From Pseudomonas sp. UYIF39 (GTDB lineage: Bacteria > Pseudomonadota > Gammaproteobacteria > Pseudomonadales > Pseudomonadaceae), in contig NZ_JALBYU010000009.1 in NCBI RefSeq assembly GCF_029963765.1, forward strand, positions 1-64,000: DNA of 64,000 nt. Reading direction: 5' to 3'. A program made the translations under genes and the position numbers. Numbering within the stretch: the stretch's first letter is position 1; every line of letters begins with the position of its first letter. Of the stretch, positions 56,351-63,272 are shown one piece after another. Under the pieces are notes generated by a model. The model was not told the DNA's origin and ran no database searches. It saw only the letters and a program-made list of their open reading frames with translations.

Positions 56351-56473
56351 CTCTGGTAGTAAATGGTCGCTACCATCGGCCTTCCTACAGGCTTGGGTGG
56401 CAGCTATACGCGGGGTAGGAATATCGAGACCAGAGAACTCGACCACACCGAAGCGTGCCCGCGCACAGCCGCC
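56351..56473 (-). ncRNA. Structured leader RNA, C4-antisense-like
   Basis: On the minus strand GGCGGCTGTGCGCGGG (56473-56458) pairs without a break with CCCGCGTATAGCTGCC (56414-56399), a 16-bp stem with a few G-U pairs. It encloses two hairpins: CACGC-TTCG-GTGTG (56457-56444) and TCGAG-TTCTCTGGT-CTCGA (56442-56424). Two more hairpins follow, GCCT-GTAGGA-AGGC (56392-56379) and ATGGT-AGCG-ACCAT (56376-56363). The loop CTCTGGT is complementary over 7 bases to ACCAGAG (56357-56351), which is the Shine-Dalgarno region of the next gene. This layout resembles C4 antisense RNAs of phage P1. Structure is seen directly; family membership is inferred. Confidence 0.65.
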
Positions 56474-56824
56474 GCAACTGATCTTACGGACGCATGTTGA
56501 TGGCCGCAATTCAGGTGTCGACGCCAAAGCGTCCTCTCTAGTATTGAAGGGTTCCTACACCCCACCACTGAATTTTCAGTGACCACCAGAGACTATCGAT
56601 GGAGAACATTTCACACCAGTTCATGGAAACCGCTACGAGTTGAAGGAAACTTCCGAAGACCTTGCCCGGAAATCTCGCTCAAAAAAGCAAGCGTGACGAA
56701 AGGCCTCACTGACGCTTGGCTTGATTTCGCCACCTGTTGAATCCACCACCTATAGCTGCCGCTCAACAACGACAGATTCGGCCCAGAGTGTGTAAAAACG
56801 CTTGCCCGTCTTTTGCCGCCGACT
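56474..56824. other. Intergenic stretch without a recognisable gene
   Basis: I see no supported gene here. One palindromic hairpin, CACTGA-ATTT-TCAGTG at 56566-56581, lies in it. Short open frames exist on both strands but have no ribosome sites or recognisable motifs. Composition is intermediate between the GC-rich core and the AT-rich DNA to the right. Confidence 0.6.
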
Positions 56825-57124
56825 TCAGACGGAGCAGAATGCCAAGCTATCAAGATCGATCTCGGCGTAGCTCCCCAAATCGCCCTTGTAGAGACAAATC
56901 TTGGAAACTCCTAACTCGGCCTGTAAGAACTCAACAAGTTTTCTAAGGTTACCGTTTTTAGACATCGTAGTCGGACTTACTACCGTTGCCTGTCCGGGTT
57001 CGTCATCGTAAAGTCTGATCAGAAACACATCCTCTTCGTTCTGTATGTCGTGGTTATAACCGCGGTACGCATATCCAACATCGTAGTCGACATCATCAAA
57101 TCGAGTAGATTTCACTATCTTCAA
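56825..57124 (-). CDS. Small hypothetical protein, possible orphan immunity protein
   Basis: This is a 99-residue acidic soluble protein from a TTG start at 57124; an in-frame TGA four codons upstream prevents a longer form, and a GTG three codons in is an alternative. Neither has a convincing ribosome site. I do not recognise it. Size, acidity, AT-rich DNA and position downstream of an Rhs toxin gene on the same strand resemble orphan immunity genes; this is inference from context only. Confidence 0.45.
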   Translation of the reverse strand: MKIVKSTRFDDVDYDVGYAYRGYNHDIQNEEDVFLIRLYDDEPGQATVVSPTTMSKNGNLRKLVEFLQAELGVSKICLYKGDLGSYAEIDLDSLAFCSV

Positions 57125-57164
57125 AGCAGCAGTCCGTCAAATATCACTCATCAACATAAATGGT

Positions 57165-57180
57165 ACGGATTTATTTGTTG
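57165..57180. repeat. 16-bp direct repeat, copy 1
   Basis: ACGGATTTATTTGTTG occurs here and again at 58154-58169, in the same orientation and 989 bases apart. The two copies bracket the ORFs at 57257 and 57639. They may mark the ends of a duplicated or inserted cassette or belong to a dispersed repeat. Confidence 0.6.
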
Positions 57181-57256
57181 AGCAAGGAATTGGAATAACG
57201 CGGAAAATCTAGCGCTCATTATTCTGCATTCAGAGCCTTAGTTTAAGTACTAGCCT

Positions 57257-57673
57257 TCACCAAGTTGAAAAGTCCTCCTGACTCGCTTTATACAGATCAT
57301 CAACCCACGCTTCGGACAATTTGACGTACACATCCTCAAAAAACGCTTTTGGATCTTTCATTTCATTCCACCCAAGAGGAAGCGAGGAATGAGACCTCGA
57401 ATCATGTTCCAAAATTTCAGCAAACACACTTGAGTCGCCATCAAGAGCCTCTCTCAACACAAAAAACAAAACAAACTTGTGCCGATAACTCAACGCGGCG
57501 AAGCGCTTGACAATAAACCGGGATATTAAAAATTCTCTATCTGAAGGACACTCAGGATCGTACGCCGACAATTCAACCCCAAGACTCTCCTCGCGATCAT
57601 ATATATCGAACCCACCGAGAAAGTGCTCTACACTTGGATTATATGGAACGTTCAGATACGGATGCATCAGCAT
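57257..57673 (-). CDS. Hypothetical protein, possible immunity protein
   Basis: This is a 138-residue acidic soluble protein (start MLMHPYLNVPYNPSVEHF; an ATG two codons later is also possible). It has no signal peptide or membrane segment and I do not recognise it. The start lies inside the 3' end of the preceding ORF with a 35-base overlap, suggesting co-translation. It is in the AT-rich module downstream of the Rhs gene. Pairing with the ORF at 57639 as a toxin/immunity pair is possible but unproven. Confidence 0.55.
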   Translation of the reverse strand: MLMHPYLNVPYNPSVEHFLGGFDIYDREESLGVELSAYDPECPSDREFLISRFIVKRFAALSYRHKFVLFFVLREALDGDSSVFAEILEHDSRSHSSLPLGWNEMKDPKAFFEDVYVKLSEAWVDDLYKASQEDFSTW

Positions 57674-58088
57674 AAATTTTCTCTATCGGATAAAGCGCTA
57701 TAGGCTGCAATGTCTCAAAGTCGAATTTCATTTCAAAGGCATTCATCTGAGGAATGAAACGCGGATTGGCTGGATCTAAAGGATTAGGCTCATATCCCTC
57801 ACCTACATTTTCAGCCTCCATTCTTACTAACAAATTTCCTTTACTATCCTCTCCAGTAAAACGAGACATTTTTCTAGCCTCCCTTGTCATCGCTTCATTA
57901 AAAGCATTCAACTGCGCACTATGGCTTATAAACCTAGAGCTTGGAACGGCTCTCCACCTCTTGCTTTCACCATTAAGTTCGCAGCAAGTGGTTTGTTGCT
58001 GAATAGCAGAAACCGAACTATCTGCCCAATTCTTATAGATAGCTCGCAGTGTAGAAATCAATTTTTTAATAGGCATAAATAACATCAT
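57639..58088 (-). CDS. Hypothetical protein, possibly a displaced toxin fragment
   Basis: This is a 149-residue protein from one of two adjacent ATGs (58088 or 58085). The N-terminal part is basic (PIKKLISTLRAIYKNW). The C-terminal part has EAMTREARKMSRFTGEDSKG and NPLDPANPRFIPQMNAFEMKFDFETL. No family recognised. It overlaps the following gene by 35 bases. Its location in the AT-rich tail of an Rhs locus, with a likely small partner gene after it, is what an orphan C-terminal toxin module would look like, but no Rhs linker motif is present in it. Confidence 0.5.
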   Translation of the reverse strand: MMLFMPIKKLISTLRAIYKNWADSSVSAIQQQTTCCELNGESKRWRAVPSSRFISHSAQLNAFNEAMTREARKMSRFTGEDSKGNLLVRMEAENVGEGYEPNPLDPANPRFIPQMNAFEMKFDFETLQPIALYPIEKIYADASVSERSI

Positions 58089-58266
58089 TTTTCAAAAACC
58101 GACCATAACTTGACACAATAGAATACGGACCAAAAAGGGGAACCAAAAAGAGGACGGATTTATTTGTTGCTTTTGTTGGTCTGCCCGCGAATTGAGAATA
58201 TATCCATCCCCCGTCGCTCAAAAATCCGGCACCAAAATCAGAAAGCCACATCAATACGAATAACAT
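58066..58266 (-). CDS. Doubtful 66-residue ORF with hydrophobic segments
   Basis: The ORF has an ATG at 58266 and overlaps its neighbours by 29 and 23 bases. The product is hydrophobic at both ends (MLFVLMWLSDFGAGF; VLFLVPLFGPYSIV). Its middle is encoded by the DNA that includes the repeat ACGGATTTATTTGTTG and a nearby AACCAAAAAG stretch, so it may be a chance reading through repeat DNA rather than a gene. If real, it would be a tiny membrane protein. Confidence 0.25.
   Translation of the reverse strand: MLFVLMWLSDFGAGFLSDGGWIYSQFAGRPTKATNKSVLFLVPLFGPYSIVSSYGRFLKNDVIYAY
58154..58169. repeat. 16-bp direct repeat, copy 2
   Basis: Second copy of ACGGATTTATTTGTTG, identical to that at 57165-57180. 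It is preceded by AAAAAGAGG within a purine-rich stretch that includes two similar units, CCAAAAAGGGGAA and CCAAAAAGAGGAC. Confidence 0.6.
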
Positions 58267-58612
58267 TTATTTTAATAAATTTTTGGTTAAAAAACGGGTA
58301 GTCATAATGAATATCTTGAGCATCGAAATCAATAAAAGATCTTAATACAGCACCATCTAAATAGCCCGCCACCACACATGAAAAACTGTCATCCTCCATT
58401 TCAACTCCGACATATTCATCCTGACTTACTTCCATGCCGACGCTGTCAGGCAAAACCATTTCAAACTCAACCTCGTAAGTTTTACCGACTTCAATTTTAA
58501 ATGGACAGTAGTTAATAAAGCATTGGACTATTACACCATTGACAAGCAAAACAACCGCCTCTTCGACGATCTCGTCAATCTCCATGACAAGCGCACTATA
58601 CTTCTTAGTCAT
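58238..58612 (-). CDS. Probable immunity protein of the Rhs toxin
   Basis: This is a 124-residue acidic soluble protein (MTKKYSALVMEIDEIVEEA) that starts inside the last codons of the Rhs gene (8-base overlap) on the same strand. That tight coupling, the small acidic product and AT-rich composition shared with the toxin tip are standard for the cognate immunity gene of a polymorphic toxin. Beta-rich alternation (VVLLVNGVIVQCFI; YEVEFEMVL) suggests a barrel-like fold. The assignment rests on position; I do not recognise the family. Confidence 0.65.
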   Translation of the reverse strand: MTKKYSALVMEIDEIVEEAVVLLVNGVIVQCFINYCPFKIEVGKTYEVEFEMVLPDSVGMEVSQDEYVGVEMEDDSFSCVVAGYLDGAVLRSFIDFDAQDIHYDYPFFNQKFIKINVIRIDVAF

Positions 58613-61600
58613 TTACTGGCCTCAACTCGTTATCCTTTGCATCACCGTTTAACATTTTCCAGAAATCTTTTCCACTTTTGACGTGCAGGGTCGTGATATC
58701 GCCATTATTATTAGTACCGACAAATGCAAACTTTGTATCACCATTCCTCTGTGAATTTCCCAGCAGTTGCAAATAGGCCACTCTAAATTCTCCTTCATAC
58801 GGATATTTCACTTTTATGCCTTGGTTCACTACATCACGAGAAATTTGTAGGTATTCCTCTTTGCTCTGAGCGTCGAACTCTTTTTTCCCGTGTTTTTTAT
58901 AATGAAGGTCAAGCTTTTCATCATTCCTAAAATTTTTAGGACGCGACTTCGCGTTTGGAGTTTTTACCTCACCGCCATCAACAACCGTCTCACTAACATC
59001 ATCCGGCGCCCTACACCCAGGCTTATTCGGCGGCGGGCAATTCCCGCTCAACCCCAACGGATCAACCCACCCCGTCGGATTCGGCGTGTATTGATACTGA
59101 TTCAGCCCACCCGCCAACTTCACCGGGTCCGGCGTCAGATAGCGGCCAATCTCCGGATCATAGTACCGATGCCGGTTGTAGTGCAGACCACTCTCGGCAT
59201 CGAAGTACTGCCCCTGAAACCGTAACGGTTGTTCAAGTTGCTCTCCCCCACCGAACGCAAGGCGGGTGACTTTGCCGTAGGCGTTGTACTTCGCCGACCA
59301 GACAATTTCGCCACCAAAATTGGTGAGTTCCTGCGGTGTGCCGAGGTGATCGAGCTGGTAGTAAAACGGGCAGGCCTTGCGTGGGCCTTTGCCGTCGAGC
59401 ATGGCCAATGGGCGGAAAGTGCCGGGTTCGTAGACGTAGCTGCGGTAATGCTCGCGGCCACTTTCGGCGACGAGGTTGTCGCCTTGCCAGAAGAATTCGG
59501 TGGTTTTGCCGTCGACGGTTTTGCTGATGCGGCGACCGAAGGCGTCGTAGCGATATGTCGTACAACGTCCGTCCGGGGTTGTGACGCCAATCAGTCGGTG
59601 TTGGCAGTCGTAGCGATACTCGGTGACGAGTTTTTGCGCGGTGCCGCGGCGTTCTCGGATCAGGTTGCCGAAGGCGTCGTAATCGTAGTGACGGTCGCCT
59701 TGCATCAGCAGGCGATTACCCAGCACCTTCGCTGCGCCGGGGCGGTCCTGCATCAGCAGGTTGCCGGCCGGGTCGTGGGCGAAGGTTTCCGGTGGGTCGT
59801 CGCGGGTGTGGCGGACGCGGGTCAGGCGATTGAGTGGGTCGTACTGATAGCTACGCTGGCCGTGGCGGGTGTCGGCGATGCTGTCGAGATTGCCGTTGGC
59901 GCTGTAGGCATAGTCGCGGCGATACAGCGTTTGGTGCTGTTGACTGACAGCGTGGGCCTTCAATCGGCCCTGATCGTCGTAGGCATATTCGCTGAGCAGC
60001 TGCCCCTGCTGGCGTTGCTGCTCGCGACCGAAGGCAAATTGGTGACTGGTAAGCCGCGCACCGTTGAGGTCGATGGCCGTGAGTGCGCCGCCCTTGGCGT
60101 GGTGGTAGTCGAGTTTGCTGCCGTCCGGCAGGCGCAGGCGATTGAGCTGGCCGCAGGCGTCGTAGCCATAGCGCAAGGTTCCCCAGCCTTGGTGCTCGGT
60201 GATCAGGCAGTCTTGCTGGTCGTATTCGAACTCCAGCGGGTGATCGTGACCGTCGTCGACGCTGACCAACCGGCCGAGGCTGTCGTAGCGGTATTCAACC
60301 TTGATGCCGCCGGGCAACGTTTTGACCAGCAACCGCCCTGCCGAATCCCGCTCATAAGCCGTCACCAGCTGCGAACCGTCCTCCCCGAACTCGGTTTTCC
60401 CCAGCAACTGGCCGTTGAGGTCGTAGGCGTACGCCGTGCGTTGGCCGTCGAATCCGGTTTCCTGTCGGATCAAGCCGTTGGGCGTGTAGTCCAGGAGATA
60501 TTTTTCACCGGATTCGTTTTCGATTTCCGTGAGCAACAGCTGCGCGTTGTCGTAGCGGTACTTCAGCTGGGTTCCGTCGGGATTGAGGCGGCGGCTGACC
60601 AGGTGCAGATCGTCGACGTATTCGTAGCGGGTGACGCGACCCAGTTCATCCCGTTCGGCGGTGATCTTGCCGTAGGCGTTGTAGCTGAACGCGCGGCTGG
60701 CGCCTGTAGGAAGCGTGGTCTGGATCAGTCGGCCGACGGCATCCCATTGGTACTGGGTAACGGCGCCGTGTTCGTCCTGACGGGTAATCTGCCGCCCCAG
60801 CGCGTCGTAGGAAAACCGCCGCACACCACCATCCGGCAGCGTTTCCTCAACCAATTGCCCCAAGGCGTTCCAGACAAACACATGCCGACTGGTGTCCGGG
60901 TAACGGATCGACAGCAGCAGCCCTTTTTCGTCGTAGTGATAGTGGCTGACATGGCCGTCGGGGTCGGTCGCTTCGGTGATGTCACCCTGTGCATTGCGCT
61001 GATATTTCCAGACGGCTTTGCCGCGAAACCGTGCGTGCAGGAAACCATTGCGGTACTCGTAGGCCGTCGGTTCATCTTCCGACGGAATCAGCGCGATAAG
61101 CCGTCCGACTTCGTCGTAACGGTATTCGGTGACGGCACCTAACGGGTCTTGCTCGGCAAGCAACCGACCTTGATCGTCGTAAGCCTTGAGGTGCTCGCCA
61201 CCGTCCAGCTCGACCTTGCGCACCAGTCGCGCTTGGTCGTCGTGGACGTAAACCTCTTCGCTGCCGTCGATGTTGTGGACGGTGACAGCGCCCTCGTCAT
61301 CCCAGACATAACGCGCGTCCATCTGCGCAAACGACGCCCAGTGGCGGATGCATCGGGCCGCCTTGCCGGACCTTTCCCACTCCCAGAAGAAACTCGCCCC
61401 ACCGGTCAGTTGCCGCTGCAGGATGACGTGCTGATCGTCGTAGTCGTAGCGCTCGCTTTCACCAGCCGCATTGGTTGCTTCGATCAGTTGATCGCGTTCG
61501 TCGTAGCTATAACTGACCAGCGTTTGCTCTGTGTGCCAAGCCTCGTCGAGGGTCTGGGCCGGGACAAAAACCTGATAGTCGACGGCGACCAAATGGCTGC

Positions 61601-63272
61601 GGTCATAGCGCAATCGCAAGGCTCGGCCGGCGCCATTGTCGAGGCGTTTGATGCGGTCTTGCCGGTCGCGGGTGATGCGCAGGCGGTTGTCGTAAGCGTC
61701 GCTGATCGTTGTCAGTCGGCCGTTTTGAAAGTGATAGAAGCGCGCATCGTCGCCAGCCTGGGCGAGTATCAATTCTTCGGGTTGATCGCCCAGATAAATC
61801 GCCGCCCGCGACAGGCTGTTGTGGATCGCCGGGCGTTCACTGTTTGGCAGCGGGAAAGTGGTGCGACGGTTTTCGTGGTCGATCCAGATGACCGTGTCGC
61901 CGTCGATTTCCAGGCGATGGGCAAGGCTGTGACTCCAGCCGAAACCGAGGCTGATATCGATCTCTGCGGCGCTGGTGCGATAGAGCCGGGTGAAGTCGAA
62001 CGGCAGGATTCCGTCCAGCACACCGTCGGTGAGGGTCAGCAGTTCTTCGCCGGTGACCATCGACACCGGGCATTTATTGGTCGCGGTTTTATCAACGGAA
62101 TCGGCGCTGTCGCCGTTGGGGTTTTTCGCCTGATCCGGAACGTTGTCGTGGTGTTCGTTTTGCTTGAGCGTGGTGTTGCGCTTGGCATCCCAGCGCAGCT
62201 GCATCCGGCCTTTTTTCATACCGGCCGCGATGCCCCTCGCGGCGACTTTTTTGTAGCGGTCGACGTAGCTGATGAAGCTGTTGATGATCGTGAAAATCGC
62301 TTTGACGAGGCGCAGAACAGCGCTGAGTAATTGCGCAGCTCGATTCGCCAGCCGCATCGTCAAATAGGCGATACCGGCCCCTGCTGCAGCGAACGTCAGA
62401 ACGATGCCAATCAGGATGTCGATCAACAGCTGCACCACCACCGTCGACAAGGCTTCGGCGGTTTTGCCGGCGATCTCGCTGGGCGGTAGCATGTCCAACC
62501 AGAGACTGGCGGTGCGCAGCAGCAGGCACAGCGCCGCCTCGTCACTGGCCAGCAGTTGGGCTTTTTCCATGACATCCGGAGCGGTTTGCGCGAGGTTCTT
62601 CAGCTCTGTGGCGCTCTCGCCCAACCGCTCACCAAACTTCCCGGGATCCTTGAGGATGTCCGAAAGCAGGCCGATGCCGTCCCACACGCCCTCGATTGCC
62701 GCCCAACTTCCCGCGAGCATTCCATTGCCTACAGCAACCGAAGACGATTCCGACCACTTCGGCTTGAATGTCTTCCATTCATCTTGCAGCCAGTTTTCGA
62801 GCTCATTCGTCAGGCCGTCGTAGGAAGAGAAAAGATCATCGACTTGCTGCGGCGTGACTTCGTGGTGAACGTGAACGCGGTAGAACTTGCCGGGTGTACC
62901 GGTGAACGTTCCCTTGCCGTTTTTATCGAGGGTGACCAGCGTCTTTTCGCCGCTATCGCTGGCAATCACATCGACCTGAATATTCCCCACGGGAACGTCA
63001 TAAACCGATTCGAACTTGCTCTCTATCTCTAGCTTTCCACCCTTCGGGCACTGCACGACGGTGGAGAAAAAGTTGTTGTCGCTACTACCCACTGCAGTGC
63101 TGGCATTGCCGAACTTGATGACCCGCTCCATGCCCATCAGCGAAGGCAGATCAGCGGCGCGGCTGGCCTTGTCCGCCGCTTGGCTGAACCAGTGATTGAG
63201 CTGCTTACGGTAGAGGGAGAGGGTGTCTTTAAAACCGTCGAGCTCCTGCTCGATACGCACAATCTGATCCAT
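58605..63272 (-). CDS. Type VI secretion Rhs effector with variable C-terminal toxin
   Basis: This is a 1555-residue Rhs protein. Residues 1-270 form an N-terminal region without a PAAR motif. Hydrophobic helices lie at about 276-306 and 315-335. A DUF6531-like segment begins at CPVSMVTGEELLTLTDG (residue 401). A long series of YD repeats forms the toxin cocoon. The core ends with YDPEIGRYLTPDP and WVDPLGL (to residue 1408), the self-cleavage border. The last 147 residues are the toxin tip: LHYKKHGKKEF, SKEEYL and GDITTLHV suggest a BECR-type RNase fold (inference). DNA for the tip is markedly AT-rich against the GC-rich core. Its start overlaps the DUF4123 gene by one base (TGATG). Confidence 0.9.
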   Translation of the reverse strand: MDQIVRIEQELDGFKDTLSLYRKQLNHWFSQAADKASRAADLPSLMGMERVIKFGNASTAVGSSDNNFFSTVVQCPKGGKLEIESKFESVYDVPVGNIQVDVIASDSGEKTLVTLDKNGKGTFTGTPGKFYRVHVHHEVTPQQVDDLFSSYDGLTNELENWLQDEWKTFKPKWSESSSVAVGNGMLAGSWAAIEGVWDGIGLLSDILKDPGKFGERLGESATELKNLAQTAPDVMEKAQLLASDEAALCLLLRTASLWLDMLPPSEIAGKTAEALSTVVVQLLIDILIGIVLTFAAAGAGIAYLTMRLANRAAQLLSAVLRLVKAIFTIINSFISYVDRYKKVAARGIAAGMKKGRMQLRWDAKRNTTLKQNEHHDNVPDQAKNPNGDSADSVDKTATNKCPVSMVTGEELLTLTDGVLDGILPFDFTRLYRTSAAEIDISLGFGWSHSLAHRLEIDGDTVIWIDHENRRTTFPLPNSERPAIHNSLSRAAIYLGDQPEELILAQAGDDARFYHFQNGRLTTISDAYDNRLRITRDRQDRIKRLDNGAGRALRLRYDRSHLVAVDYQVFVPAQTLDEAWHTEQTLVSYSYDERDQLIEATNAAGESERYDYDDQHVILQRQLTGGASFFWEWERSGKAARCIRHWASFAQMDARYVWDDEGAVTVHNIDGSEEVYVHDDQARLVRKVELDGGEHLKAYDDQGRLLAEQDPLGAVTEYRYDEVGRLIALIPSEDEPTAYEYRNGFLHARFRGKAVWKYQRNAQGDITEATDPDGHVSHYHYDEKGLLLSIRYPDTSRHVFVWNALGQLVEETLPDGGVRRFSYDALGRQITRQDEHGAVTQYQWDAVGRLIQTTLPTGASRAFSYNAYGKITAERDELGRVTRYEYVDDLHLVSRRLNPDGTQLKYRYDNAQLLLTEIENESGEKYLLDYTPNGLIRQETGFDGQRTAYAYDLNGQLLGKTEFGEDGSQLVTAYERDSAGRLLVKTLPGGIKVEYRYDSLGRLVSVDDGHDHPLEFEYDQQDCLITEHQGWGTLRYGYDACGQLNRLRLPDGSKLDYHHAKGGALTAIDLNGARLTSHQFAFGREQQRQQGQLLSEYAYDDQGRLKAHAVSQQHQTLYRRDYAYSANGNLDSIADTRHGQRSYQYDPLNRLTRVRHTRDDPPETFAHDPAGNLLMQDRPGAAKVLGNRLLMQGDRHYDYDAFGNLIRERRGTAQKLVTEYRYDCQHRLIGVTTPDGRCTTYRYDAFGRRISKTVDGKTTEFFWQGDNLVAESGREHYRSYVYEPGTFRPLAMLDGKGPRKACPFYYQLDHLGTPQELTNFGGEIVWSAKYNAYGKVTRLAFGGGEQLEQPLRFQGQYFDAESGLHYNRHRYYDPEIGRYLTPDPVKLAGGLNQYQYTPNPTGWVDPLGLSGNCPPPNKPGCRAPDDVSETVVDGGEVKTPNAKSRPKNFRNDEKLDLHYKKHGKKEFDAQSKEEYLQISRDVVNQGIKVKYPYEGEFRVAYLQLLGNSQRNGDTKFAFVGTNNNGDITTLHVKSGKDFWKMLNGDAKDNELRPVND

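Noticed and set aside
56474..56527. Upstream extension of the interrupted gene to 56527
   Set aside because: The open frame from 56527 passes through the structured leader; the AGAGG ribosome site and usual M-x-PDPP start favour the ATG at 56341.
59229..61142. Plus-strand 637-codon frame opposite the Rhs gene
   Set aside because: It is antisense to the YD-repeat region; its own repeats mirror the Rhs repeats.
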